NCBI GenBank assembly: GCA_945883335.1
Contig: CAMCXI010000001.1
Location: forward strand, 186,001-250,000
DNA length: 64,000 nt
Reading direction: 5' to 3'
Source of the DNA: Candidatus Methylopumilus universalis
GTDB taxonomy: Bacteria; Pseudomonadota; Gammaproteobacteria; Burkholderiales; Methylophilaceae
Part shown: in pieces, positions 32,529 to 41,854 of the stretch
How positions within the stretch are numbered: the first letter of the stretch is position 1
Layout: each line of letters opens with the position of its first letter
Made by a program: the position numbers and the translations under genes
Notes under the pieces: generated by a model
Told to the model about the DNA's origin: nothing
Seen by the model: only the letters and a program-made list of their open reading frames with translations
The model's database searches: none

Positions 32529-34430
32529 ATGGCAAAAGATAAAGATCAGCAAAACGAACAAAACATGGATAAAAACGAAGATCAAGCGGTTGATGGGCGC
32601 ACGCGTCTTAAATTACTGATTGTGCTTGGTAAGGAGCGCGGCTACCTTACTTACGCCGAAATCAATGACCATTTACCAGATGATTTTCAAGATTCTGAGC
32701 AAATAGACGGCATCATTGGCATGATCAATGACATGGGCATTCAGGTCTATGAAGAGGCGCCTGATGCTGAAGTGTTATTGATGTCAGATGCGCCAGCCGC
32801 CGTTGCTGATGAAGATGCGGTTGAAGAAGCTGAACAAGCTTTAGCGACGGTAGATTCTGAGTTCGGTCGTACGACAGACCCAGTGCGTATGTATATGCGT
32901 GAAATGGGCACAGTTGATTTGCTGACGCGCGAAGGCGAAATTGAAATTGCTAAGCGGATTGAAGATGGCTTAAAACACATGGTGCAAGCGATTGCTGCTT
33001 GCCCTACAACGATTGCTGAATTGTTAGCAATGGTTGATAAAGTTGAAGCAGATGAACTGAGCGTTGATGACTTAGTGGATGGCTTGATCGATTCAGATGT
33101 TGGCATGGATAACGTAATGCCTGTCACCAGCGATGAAGAGGAAGAGCCTGAGATTGAAGAAGAGGACGATGACGGCGCAAAAGCGGCTGCGATCTCTGCT
33201 GAAGTCTTAGCTAAGCTTAAAGAGGAAGTATTGGTTCGATTCGCCGTTATCCGTGAATCAAACAAAAAAATGACGGTGATTCTTGAAAGCAAAGGCTCTC
33301 AAGATCCTGAATATCAAGCCCTACAAGCGGCCATTCTGGAAGAGCTGACTGTTTTCCGTTTTTCAGCAAAACAAGTTGAAGGTCTTTGCGGTCAAGTGCG
33401 TGATATGGTGGAAAGAGTCCGCGGTCACGAACGTAAAATTATGGAATTCTGTGTTGATAAATCAGGCATGCCACGCACGCACTTTATCAAATCATTCCCA
33501 GGTAATGAGTGTGAGCTGACTTGGCTTGCTGGTGAATTGGCGGTTGATAAGCCATATGTTGAAAAACTAGAGCGCTTCAAACACTCTATCGTGGATCAAC
33601 AACAACGCCTGCTCGATTTACAAGCCGACGTTGGTTTGCCAATCAAAGAACTAAAAGACATCAACAAGCAAATGACCACAGGCGAAGCCCGTGCTCGTCG
33701 TGCTAAACGTGAGATGATTGAAGCGAACTTGCGTTTGGTGATTTCGATTGCTAAAAAATACACCAACCGTGGTTTGCAATTCCTGGACTTGATTCAAGAA
33801 GGCAATATCGGCTTGATGAAAGCGGTTGATAAATTTGAATATCGCCGCGGTTATAAGTTCTCGACCTATGCAACATGGTGGATTCGCCAAGCGATTACGC
33901 GTTCTATCGCTGACCAAGCGCGCACCATCCGTATTCCTGTGCATATGATTGAAACGATTAACAAGATGAATCGTATCAGCCGTCAAATTTTACAAGAAAC
34001 AGGCTTGGAGCCAGATCCAGCAACGCTTGCTGAGAAAATGGAAATGCCAGAAGATAAGATTCGCAAGATTCTTAAAATCAGCAAAGAGCCAATTTCCATG
34101 GAAACGCCAATTGGTGATGATGATGACTCACATTTGGGTGACTTTATCGAAGACAACACAACGCTTGCGCCAGTAGATGCCGCGGTTTATGCAAGCTTGC
34201 GTGATGCAACGAGTGAAGTTTTGGAGTCACTCACCCCACGAGAAGCTAAAGTCTTGCGTATGCGTTTCGGTATTGAAATGAATACTGATCACACGCTAGA
34301 AGAAGTAGGTAAACAGTTTGATGTCACGCGTGAGCGTATCCGTCAAATCGAAGCGAAGGCGCTACGCAAATTGCGCCATCCAACTCGCTCAGAGCGGCTT
34401 CGTAGCTTCTTGGAAACTGGTCAAGACTAG
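32529..34430 (+). CDS. rpoD: RNA polymerase sigma-70 factor
   Basis: [28 protein letters not shown]; region 4 [32 protein letters not shown]. Confidence 0.98.
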   Translation: MAKDKDQQNEQNMDKNEDQAVDGRTRLKLLIVLGKERGYLTYAEINDHLPDDFQDSEQIDGIIGMINDMGIQVYEEAPDAEVLLMSDAPAAVADEDAVEEAEQALATVDSEFGRTTDPVRMYMREMGTVDLLTREGEIEIAKRIEDGLKHMVQAIAACPTTIAELLAMVDKVEADELSVDDLVDGLIDSDVGMDNVMPVTSDEEEEPEIEEEDDDGAKAAAISAEVLAKLKEEVLVRFAVIRESNKKMTVILESKGSQDPEYQALQAAILEELTVFRFSAKQVEGLCGQVRDMVERVRGHERKIMEFCVDKSGMPRTHFIKSFPGNECELTWLAGELAVDKPYVEKLERFKHSIVDQQQRLLDLQADVGLPIKELKDINKQMTTGEARARRAKREMIEANLRLVISIAKKYTNRGLQFLDLIQEGNIGLMKAVDKFEYRRGYKFSTYATWWIRQAITRSIADQARTIRIPVHMIETINKMNRISRQILQETGLEPDPATLAEKMEMPEDKIRKILKISKEPISMETPIGDDDDSHLGDFIEDNTTLAPVDAAVYASLRDATSEVLESLTPREAKVLRMRFGIEMNTDHTLEEVGKQFDVTRERIRQIEAKALRKLRHPTRSERLRSFLETGQD

Positions 34431-34449
34431 ACTTTCCTCTGTCCGTTTC

Positions 34450-34492
34450 GGCCCCTTAGCTCATGCTTGGTTAGAGCAGCGGACTCATAATC
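34450..34492 (+). pseudogene. Truncated intron-less 5' fragment of tRNA-Ile(CAU)
   Basis: ggccccttagctcatgcttggttagagcagcggactcataatc is identical to the 5' exon at 34629-34667 plus the first 4 nt of the 3' exon (aatc, 34873-34876); the tRNA 3' half is then absent. Confidence 0.9.
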
Positions 34493-34628
34493 TATTCAAT
34501 AAGTTATGTATAGGTTATAAAATATTTATAAATCAGTGCTTTAGGTTTATAATGCGTAGCAAAAATTGCTTCTACAGTGCTTCTACACTTTCTGTCGTAG
34601 CAGCATTATAAAAGTAAGTTAAGTTTAA
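34493..34628 (+). repeat. 136-bp AT-rich segment between the tRNA fragment and intact tRNA, with inverted and direct repeats
   Basis: TATAATGC (34548-34555) / GCATTATA (34603-34610) inverted repeat; TGCTTCTACA at 34567-34576 and 34578-34587; CGTAGC at 34555-34560 and 34596-34601. Confidence 0.6.
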
Positions 34629-34912
34629 GGCCCCTTAGCTCATGCTTGGTTAGAGCAGCGGACTCATATATAGATGTGCCATACGATAGGAAACTTTGTA
34701 TGGGATGGTGTCAAATTCGGTGAAACCTGACGGCAGTAAAATGCACAAGGCAATGCCGAGCGAAGCTTAGTGTGAAAGCACTTTGAACGTGTAGAGACTA
34801 GACGGCACCCACCTAAAGCGAAAGCCATGGTGAAGGCATAGTCCAGGGAGTGGTGAAAGCCACACAAACCAGAATCCGTTGGTGCTGTGTTCGACTCACA
34901 GAGGGGCCACCA
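34629..34912 (+). tRNA. tRNA-Ile(CAU) (Ile2, TilS-type), interrupted by a group I intron; exons 34629-34667 and 34873-34912, CCA encoded
   Basis: Joined exons fold as a cloverleaf: acceptor GGCCCCT/AGGGGCC, anticodon arm GCGGA-CTCATAA-TCCGT, T arm CTGTG-TTCGACT-CACAG, 3' CCA; resembles E. coli tRNA-Ile2(CAU). Confidence 0.94.
34668..34872 (+). ncRNA. Group I self-splicing intron (subgroup IC3-like, Azoarcus tRNA-Ile type), 205 nt, no ORF
   Basis: IGS GTG pairing with 5'-exon CAT (U.G at splice site); P2 ccatac/gtatgg with GAAA loop; conserved ggatggtgtcaaattcgg and gtgtagagactagacggcaccc core blocks; ggcatagtccagggagtgg...cacacaaaccag ending in omega-G. Confidence 0.93.
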
Positions 34913-34915
34913 ATT

Positions 34916-34953
34916 AAAAAAGACCTAGAGGTAAAATCCTCTAGGTCTTTTTT
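34916..34953 (+). terminator. Rho-independent terminator after tRNA-Ile (may also serve the minus strand)
   Basis: aaaaagacctagaggtaaaatcctctaggtctttttt. Confidence 0.85.
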
Positions 34954-34976
34954 ATTATCTCGGTAAATTCAGCCCT

Positions 34977-35450
34977 TTATAATGGCTTGAATACCATCCA
35001 ATAAATATTCACTAGCGGCAATAAAACCGCAATTGCGCCGAATATATTCCAGCGTTTGCTTAGTTTCCAATACTCATCTGGGATTGCTTTTCCCTGAGCA
35101 AAATTTCGAGCTAAGCGGGCTTGTTTTATTTGCGTTGGGATTAAAACAGTGATCCAAATAATCCCAGATGCGATGAAAAGAGAACGCCCCCATGTCAGCC
35201 ATTGAATGTCCCATGTGTTGGCCATAAAGCCGTAGGCCATTGAGTCGCCAGCAGTCACGGCCAATATTGCACCAGGCGCAGTAAATACTAAATCAGTCAG
35301 TATTACTTGTCGCTGGGCAAATGCAATCACGCTTGGATCTTTGGTTTTGTCCGCCATCAATTTCCACCATGCCGTGACGATGATGTTTCCCATCAGCAAT
35401 ATCACGCCAAGAATATGAAGAGATTTTAATAGTGGGTAGGTATTATCCAT
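34977..35450 (-). CDS. DUF2269-family membrane protein
   Basis: HILGVILLMGNIIVTAWWKLMADKT; four hydrophobic segments. Confidence 0.75.
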   Translation of the reverse strand: MDNTYPLLKSLHILGVILLMGNIIVTAWWKLMADKTKDPSVIAFAQRQVILTDLVFTAPGAILAVTAGDSMAYGFMANTWDIQWLTWGRSLFIASGIIWITVLIPTQIKQARLARNFAQGKAIPDEYWKLSKRWNIFGAIAVLLPLVNIYWMVFKPL

Positions 35451-35474
35451 TTTTGTGCTCTCTGGATTAAAAGA

Positions 35475-36551
35475 TTATGATTTGCGTTGCTGTGAATGCC
35501 TATCTGGGTGGGTTTCTAACCACGCTTGCCACACCGAAAATGCAATCGCCAGTATCACAGGGCCTAAGAACAGGCCAACAAATCCAAAGGCTGACAAGCC
35601 GCCAATGACGCCAAAAAAAGCCAACAGGAAAGGAATTTTTACGCTTTTTGCTAAAACAATGGGTCTGATGACATTATCAATCCAAGACACGACTAATGCC
35701 CCCCAGAGAAGTAGCTCTACCCCAGCTACCGTATTGCCAGTAAGTATTAGCCAAAGGCCAATACCGCCCCAAATAAATGGGGTCGCGAAGGGTAGCATAG
35801 AAAATAATGTGGTGACTGCCGCTAGCATAATAGGTGCGTCTAGCCCCACAATCCAGTAACCTATCCCAGCGAAGATGCCTTGTGCAATAGCAGTTAAAAC
35901 GATGCCGTAAACAACCCCTCGAGTTGCATCGCCAGCCGCTTCAAAGTAACTGCGTGCGCGCATCCCAAGTAATGATTCTAAAACTTGTTCGGATTGTGTC
36001 ACGAACTTTAATCCGCCTTTATAAGCGAAGAATAAAGCCAATAATGCAAAGCCCATGTCGGCAAGATTTCGACTGATGCCACCAATGATGCTGATCAACT
36101 TCTGATCTGCATTCATTAACAAAGTATGAATTTCGTTTTTAAATTCAGTTGGATTTGTTAATGCCTTTGAAAGCCATGTGTCGATATCATGACCAACGAT
36201 GGGTAGTTCGGCAATAAACTTGGGCAGTACAATTCCACCATTTGCGAGTTTGCTGGTAAAAACCGATGTGGCGATACTGAGTTCGCTTTTTAATACGAAG
36301 AATAACCACAACACAGGCACAATCAATGCTGTGGCCATTAAGACAGTCATGATCAGTGCAGCGATTGTATCTCGACGCCCTAGTTTATTGAATAGCCAAA
36401 TATAAGACGGCCAGCTTACATAAGCCAAAATACAAGCCCAAGCGATAGCAGTGAAAAATGGCGCAAGAACGACCCAACCACCAATGCAGATGCTGACCAC
36501 GAAAAGTGCGAATAAAATTTGTCTGACGGTATTGTGAGTGAGGTTTTGCAA
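35475..36551 (-). CDS. AI-2E family transporter (PerM-like)
   Basis: Multi-TM; DAPIMLAAVTTLFSMLPF and FGFVGLFLGPVILAIAF motifs. Confidence 0.88.
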   Translation of the reverse strand: MQNLTHNTVRQILFALFVVSICIGGWVVLAPFFTAIAWACILAYVSWPSYIWLFNKLGRRDTIAALIMTVLMATALIVPVLWLFFVLKSELSIATSVFTSKLANGGIVLPKFIAELPIVGHDIDTWLSKALTNPTEFKNEIHTLLMNADQKLISIIGGISRNLADMGFALLALFFAYKGGLKFVTQSEQVLESLLGMRARSYFEAAGDATRGVVYGIVLTAIAQGIFAGIGYWIVGLDAPIMLAAVTTLFSMLPFATPFIWGGIGLWLILTGNTVAGVELLLWGALVVSWIDNVIRPIVLAKSVKIPFLLAFFGVIGGLSAFGFVGLFLGPVILAIAFSVWQAWLETHPDRHSQQRKS

Positions 36552-36703
36552 GACGTTTCCCTAAGCTTTAATTGTGCGGCGATTAGCCAAACAAGCCGAA
36601 TTGTTTTTAGGAGTATAAATGATATAAAGTAATGCATGAATAATGACAGCGTTTCGTTATAGACTATCAGTATTATTTAATTCTTTCATCTTAAGGTAAT
36701 CTA

Positions 36704-37897
36704 TTGATGAGCCAGCATCAACACCCGCATCAACACGCCCATGCACATCAGTTACCGTTTGATGACCCAAGTCGCTATGCGCTTGCAAATCGATGTACGT
36801 GGACTAGTGTATTTGTGAATATTGTGCTCACGATCACCCAAGTAGTCGCAGGGATATTTTCACACTCTCAGTCTCTTATCGCGGATGGCGTGCATTCGCT
36901 CTCGGATTTAATTTCCGATTTTTTGGTATTAATCGCAAGCCACCATAGCAAAACGCCCGCTGATGATGACCATCCTTATGGGCATGGTCGTATTGAAACT
37001 GCGGCCTCCTTGGTGTTGGGCGCGATTCTTGTGCTGACTGGTATTGGTATTATGTACGGCGCCGCGATTAAATTAGAAAACATTGGTAACTTGCCACCTG
37101 TGACATCTTTAGCTTTGTGGACGGCTGGCTTAGCGCTCATTGCTAAAGAGGGTTTGTTCCGATATATGCTTCACGTCGGCGAACAATTAAGATCACCTAT
37201 GTTGATTGCAAATGCTTGGCATGCAAGGTCTGATGCAGCTTCATCATTGGTCGTTGCCATTGGTATTGCCGCCAATATGATGGGCTTTATCTATGCTGAT
37301 GCTTTAGCTGCGATTGTGGTTGGCTTTATGATTGTACGTATGGGGTTTGTGTTTGTTTGGGAAGCCTTTCAAGAGTTGATTGATGCTGGGCTTTCATTCG
37401 AAGAAGTCGCAAGTATTCGCCAAACCCTGATGGATACTCAAGGCGTTGAAAATGTGCATGAGTTAAGAACCAGAAAGATGGCACATCGCGTGCTAGTCGA
37501 TGCACATATTCTTGTGGACTCTAAAATTAGTGTGTCAGAGGGACATAGCATTGCTGAAAGAGCTCGCAAGCGCGTGATTGATAGTCATGAGTCAGTCAAC
37601 GATGTCTTGGTGCATGTAGACACGGAAGATGATGGCGCCGATGGTGATGATATTAAAATCGACTTGCCAAGTCGCGATGAGTTAACTAAAGCATTATCAG
37701 CCATCCTTGAAGGATTGCCCGCGCCAGAACAAGTCACTTTTCATTACTTGGCTGGCAAAGTAGAGGCCGATGTTTTAATGCCCCATGAAGGGCTTAAAAC
37801 CAAAGCGGCCATTACCAAAGCACATCAGTTAATCGCGGATAGATTAACTAGCCATGTTTATTTTAGCCAAGTCAGGCTTGCGGCTAAGTTAGATTAA
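36704..37897 (+). CDS. Cation diffusion facilitator family transporter with His-rich N-terminus
   Basis: QHPHQHAHAHQ; SLIADGVHSLSDLISD and HPYGHGRIETAASL CDF motifs. Confidence 0.93.
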   Translation: MMSQHQHPHQHAHAHQLPFDDPSRYALANRCTWTSVFVNIVLTITQVVAGIFSHSQSLIADGVHSLSDLISDFLVLIASHHSKTPADDDHPYGHGRIETAASLVLGAILVLTGIGIMYGAAIKLENIGNLPPVTSLALWTAGLALIAKEGLFRYMLHVGEQLRSPMLIANAWHARSDAASSLVVAIGIAANMMGFIYADALAAIVVGFMIVRMGFVFVWEAFQELIDAGLSFEEVASIRQTLMDTQGVENVHELRTRKMAHRVLVDAHILVDSKISVSEGHSIAERARKRVIDSHESVNDVLVHVDTEDDGADGDDIKIDLPSRDELTKALSAILEGLPAPEQVTFHYLAGKVEADVLMPHEGLKTKAAITKAHQLIADRLTSHVYFSQVRLAAKLD

Positions 37898-39421
37898 TCA
37901 GTAGTGACTTCGGGCGCTTGATGCCACGCTAGGCTTCAAATCAAAGGCGATGCAAATTCGCTCTTCGCTAGAAGTGAATGGAATCGTTCTATGGAATAGC
38001 GATGATGGAAATAGCACGATTTCTCCAACTTTCGGCATCACTGAGCCCACTGGGAACTTGTTGTGCTTTTGTGGGTAATCGTCACCATGCACGCCATATT
38101 CAAAAGCGCCTTCGTCGGGACTCTTTTTGTCGGATGGCATAGCGAGATACACTGCACCACTTATCCAGCCGATTTCATGTATATGGGGGTCTAAATGCCC
38201 ACCTTGGCGCATTTTTACAAACCAAGAGCTGGTGAATTCTAATTCATCGGGGAAAGATTTAATCAATTCACAATCGGCACCTGCAAATTGATGTTGGTAG
38301 TTTTTAAATTCTTTCTTAACTAAATCAGCTAAGGTACTAAAAGAAGCTTCTGACCGCTTAAACAAATTGCCTGCGGATTGTTTGCCATTGTGCAACATGC
38401 CTTGCACCCGCTCTGCAATCTCCGCATTGTTAATGTCGTTGAGTAAGGCCTTTAATAGCGGGCTGTCGGGTTCGGAAAGTTCAGGAATCGCCGCGTTATA
38501 AACAAAATCAAATCCCTTTTTGCAAAAGTTGTAAGGATCTTCGACACCGAAGTTAATCGCGTAGTGCGTTGAAAGGGTCGCGAGGAATGGCGCTGTGTGC
38601 AGCTCGCTTTTCACAATCTGATCTAGCTTTGCTTTAAAAGCATCAAAGCGTTCGGCCTTGTATAAGCAATACATACTGCGCTCTTGCCAATCATCCAGTT
38701 GGCTTCGTTCAAAGTGCGGGATAGCCTCATCATAACGTTTGGCAAGATACAAAAACTCAGCCAAGTTGTAATTGGCGCTCGCGTGGTTTGGATTAAGTGC
38801 CAAAGCATTTTGATAGCTAGCGATAGCCTCTTGCATATTGCCTTGGTCGCGAAGGGTTTCACCCAAGTTGTTGTGCGCATCTGCATAATTTGGAAATAAG
38901 ATAATTGCTTGTCGGTAGCTCTTAATAGCGTCTTCTAATTTTCCTTGATCACGTAAGGCAGTGCCAAGATTAAAATGGCCGCGTGCATCTTGGGGATTGA
39001 TGGAAAGGGCTTTTCGATAACTCGCGACGGCTTCTTCTAATTTTCCTTGCTTTTGAAGCAGCGTACCTAAGTTGCCATAAGCCTCAAAGAATTTAGGCTG
39101 TATCGCAATGGCCTTGCGGTAGCTTGCGGCGGCCTCAGTTAATTGGCCTACATTAGTGAGGGCAATCCCAAGATTAAAGTGCAAATCGGGCATGTTGGAT
39201 TGTAATTTAAGGGCGCTTCGATAACTATTGATGGCGCCTTCGTATTGGCCAAGCCCATCTAAGGCGATACCTAATACATTGTGCAAAATAAAGGTGTTTG
39301 GATATTTCGCCAATAAAGACTTTGCCATATTGGCTGCATTTGCAAGCTGCCCGGCATTCAGCACATTGAGTAGGGGTTGAATTTCGTGCTGGCTAGGTTG
39401 TTTATTTGATTGGGTGGCCAT
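37898..39421 (-). CDS. TPR-repeat protein with C-terminal putative 2OG-Fe(II) oxygenase domain
   Basis: Multiple 34-aa TPRs; C-terminal HLDPHIHEIGWISGAVYLAMP ... FPSSLFHRTIPFTSSEERICIAFDLKP. Confidence 0.85.
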   Translation of the reverse strand: MATQSNKQPSQHEIQPLLNVLNAGQLANAANMAKSLLAKYPNTFILHNVLGIALDGLGQYEGAINSYRSALKLQSNMPDLHFNLGIALTNVGQLTEAAASYRKAIAIQPKFFEAYGNLGTLLQKQGKLEEAVASYRKALSINPQDARGHFNLGTALRDQGKLEDAIKSYRQAIILFPNYADAHNNLGETLRDQGNMQEAIASYQNALALNPNHASANYNLAEFLYLAKRYDEAIPHFERSQLDDWQERSMYCLYKAERFDAFKAKLDQIVKSELHTAPFLATLSTHYAINFGVEDPYNFCKKGFDFVYNAAIPELSEPDSPLLKALLNDINNAEIAERVQGMLHNGKQSAGNLFKRSEASFSTLADLVKKEFKNYQHQFAGADCELIKSFPDELEFTSSWFVKMRQGGHLDPHIHEIGWISGAVYLAMPSDKKSPDEGAFEYGVHGDDYPQKHNKFPVGSVMPKVGEIVLFPSSLFHRTIPFTSSEERICIAFDLKPSVASSARSHY

Positions 39422-39435
39422 GATTTAAGTCTAAA

Positions 39436-40719
39436 TTACGGTTGAGTTTGTTGGCTATTTTTCAATTGTAGCGCCATGTGCTTCAAAAAGCGCATGGCCA
39501 CTTTTGGTTCGTTCAAAATAAGCGTTTGGATATTATTAGCATTAATCACAATAATATCGCAAAAATCTGAGTCCACCACTGCATCAGCAATACGAACGCT
39601 ATCGCCTAGAATAGCCATTTCGCCGAAGAAGTCGCCTGCCGTGAGGTGTCTCACTAATCTGTTTTCATAGGCCAGCTTCACATTGCCATACGCAATGTAA
39701 TATAAATCTCTGCCCTCGTCGCCAATATTGAAGACCACTTCTCCGCACTGGTAGATGCACCCATGGCGTGACATCACCTTAGCAATGAAGTTAGGGTTCT
39801 TTCTGACAGCCTCGTTAAACAAGCCTCTTAATAAAAGCGTGTCACGCTTTTCAAGCGTAGAGATTAGTTCAGTGCCAAATAAAAAGATGGCAAATGTGTA
39901 ATACAGCCAGGCAAGTGAGATAAACACGTTTTTCATCCCGCCAAATACCGCACCGTAAGTGTGATTGACTGAGAGTACTTCACTAAACAATGGGCGCATT
40001 GCCATCCATAAGAGTGCAGTCATCATTGAGCCGGTCAGGATGGTTTTAAAGGAAGCATTAATTGGCAGGAAAGCCCGATAAAACAAGCTCAGTAATATCG
40101 TGACAATCATCAATGTGCCAGCGCTATCTGTTAGGTTGGCATGTGCAAACGACAGTCCAAGAAGCTGAGAGACTTGCGCAAGCAATAAATCAAAAAAGGT
40201 AAACATAAAGAATACAAATAAGATGCCAATCACTGACAAAATATCTTGGATAGATTTACGGATAAATGAAGGGTGCTCGGTGATTGCAAAAATGGTTTCA
40301 AAGGCTGAGCGCAAAGTACTTGCTAGCGGAATAGCAAACCAAAATAGCGCAATCGTACCTAAGGTGCTCCATGCAGTTTTATGTTCGGCTACTTTGTGGA
40401 TCTCAAGCATAATTCTGCGGCTCAGTTTTGGTTCGAGTGAGCTGGTGATGCTCGCCAGATTAACGACAGCAGTATGCGATGAAAAAACCAGGTGAGACAA
40501 AAAGAAAAACATTAACAGCGCCATTGGAATGATGGCAATCATCGCGTAAAACGAGAGCGATGCCGATATTCCCCAGCCGTTGTGTAATTTAAATGCGCTA
40601 AAGGTTTCTCGCATGACAAACAAGGGCGTGTCATAGCGAAGTTTAGCCATACGTGCTTTTGGTTTTGCAATCGCAGGGTGATCGCTAAAGTGATGGGTTG
40701 ATTTAGATTGAATCGACAA
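39436..40719 (-). CDS. YihY/BrkB-family inner membrane protein fused to C-terminal cyclic nucleotide-binding domain
   Basis: N-terminal YihY-like GWGISASLSFYAMIAIIPMALL; C-terminal HLTAGDFFGEMAILGDSVRIADAVVDSD cNMP-type motif. Confidence 0.85.
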   Translation of the reverse strand: MSIQSKSTHHFSDHPAIAKPKARMAKLRYDTPLFVMRETFSAFKLHNGWGISASLSFYAMIAIIPMALLMFFFLSHLVFSSHTAVVNLASITSSLEPKLSRRIMLEIHKVAEHKTAWSTLGTIALFWFAIPLASTLRSAFETIFAITEHPSFIRKSIQDILSVIGILFVFFMFTFFDLLLAQVSQLLGLSFAHANLTDSAGTLMIVTILLSLFYRAFLPINASFKTILTGSMMTALLWMAMRPLFSEVLSVNHTYGAVFGGMKNVFISLAWLYYTFAIFLFGTELISTLEKRDTLLLRGLFNEAVRKNPNFIAKVMSRHGCIYQCGEVVFNIGDEGRDLYYIAYGNVKLAYENRLVRHLTAGDFFGEMAILGDSVRIADAVVDSDFCDIIVINANNIQTLILNEPKVAMRFLKHMALQLKNSQQTQP

Positions 40720-40745
40720 AATAGATACTCTATATATTGGCTGTG

Positions 40746-41789
40746 TTATTGATGTGAAATTCTAAAGGCTTCGGTCGCTTCAATTAATGCGGATGTTATG
40801 CCAGTTTCCATCGCAGAATGCCCTGCATCAGGAATAATTGATAATGTTGCGTGCGGCATGGCTTTTTTTAATTCCCAAGCACTGATTGGTGGGCAAACCA
40901 TATCATAGCGACCTTGAATAATGGTAGTCGGGATGTGGGATAGCGATTTAGCTTCCGCAAGCAAATCGCGGTGACCCACAAAGCATTGATTTAAGATGTA
41001 ATGAATTTGAACGCGTGCTCGTGCAATCTCAATGTCAACCAGAGTGGTGTTATTTGAGCTATTGACTCTCGGTAATAATGATATGATGCTACTTTCAAAA
41101 GCGGTCCAAGTTGTGGCTGCTGGGCCAGCAATACCCATGTCTTCTGAAAACACTCGCGATCCGTATGCCTTGAGCGGGTCTGATCGTTCATCGTTGGGTA
41201 AAAAGGTGAGGAGTTTTTCCCAGCTATCAGGATAAAAGCTTTTCACTTCCCCCAAGAACCATTCAAGTTCGCTTGGTCTACCTAAAAAGATACCGCGCAG
41301 AATTAAACCGGTGACTGAGTCTGGATGGGCGATTGCATAAGCCAGAGCAAGCGTACTGCCCCAAGAACCACCAAATACTAGCCACTCTTTAATGCCTAAA
41401 TGATGCTTGAGTTTTTCAATGTCGCTCACAAGCGCGTTGGTATCATTGTCTTCGGTGCAGCCCAGTGGAGTGCTCTTACCGCAGCCGCGTTGATCAAGCA
41501 GAATAATGCGATAAAAGCTGGGGTCAAAAAAGCGCCTTTGGGATGGGTTACAACCACTGCCTGGGCCGCCATGTAAAAAAACAACGGGATAGCCGTCTGG
41601 ATTTCCGCACTCTTCGTAATAAATGGCATGTTTTTGGGAGACAATGAACTTTTCAGAATGAAATATTGCGATTTCTGGGAATAAGTTTAACGGCGTTGAT
41701 TGCATGAGATTGGATGCTTTCATATTGATTATCTTGATTAATTTTGGATATGATACCATCGTAAAAATTGATGAAATATATTTTTTCAA
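40746..41789 (-). CDS. pip: Proline iminopeptidase
   Basis: HGGPGSGCNPSQRRFFDP, LDQRGCGKSTP, FGGSWGSTLALAYA; true start probably 41723 or 41705. Confidence 0.93.
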   Translation of the reverse strand: MKKYISSIFTMVSYPKLIKIINMKASNLMQSTPLNLFPEIAIFHSEKFIVSQKHAIYYEECGNPDGYPVVFLHGGPGSGCNPSQRRFFDPSFYRIILLDQRGCGKSTPLGCTEDNDTNALVSDIEKLKHHLGIKEWLVFGGSWGSTLALAYAIAHPDSVTGLILRGIFLGRPSELEWFLGEVKSFYPDSWEKLLTFLPNDERSDPLKAYGSRVFSEDMGIAGPAATTWTAFESSIISLLPRVNSSNNTTLVDIEIARARVQIHYILNQCFVGHRDLLAEAKSLSHIPTTIIQGRYDMVCPPISAWELKKAMPHATLSIIPDAGHSAMETGITSALIEATEAFRISHQ

Positions 41790-41854
41790 TGAAATGTAAA
41801 TAAATTGTTAACAAACTATTGCAAATCATTTTGGCCTGTTCTAATATCTCAATG

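Noticed and set aside
32747-33292. 181-aa minus-strand ORF inside rpoD
   Set aside because: Ser-rich low-complexity translation antisense to a clear rpoD reading frame; a composition artefact.
34450-34492. First tRNA-like sequence as a functional second tRNA-Ile gene
   Set aside because: No T arm, 3' acceptor strand or CCA follows; only the 5' 43 nt are present.
34668-34872. Homing endonuclease or other ORF inside the group I intron
   Set aside because: The minus-strand ORF 34664-34867 spans the intron but is a shadow of conserved ribozyme sequence with no LAGLIDADG or other nuclease motif.
35455-35859. 134-aa plus-strand ORF within the AI-2E transporter gene
   Set aside because: Antisense to a well-supported membrane protein; no family resemblance.
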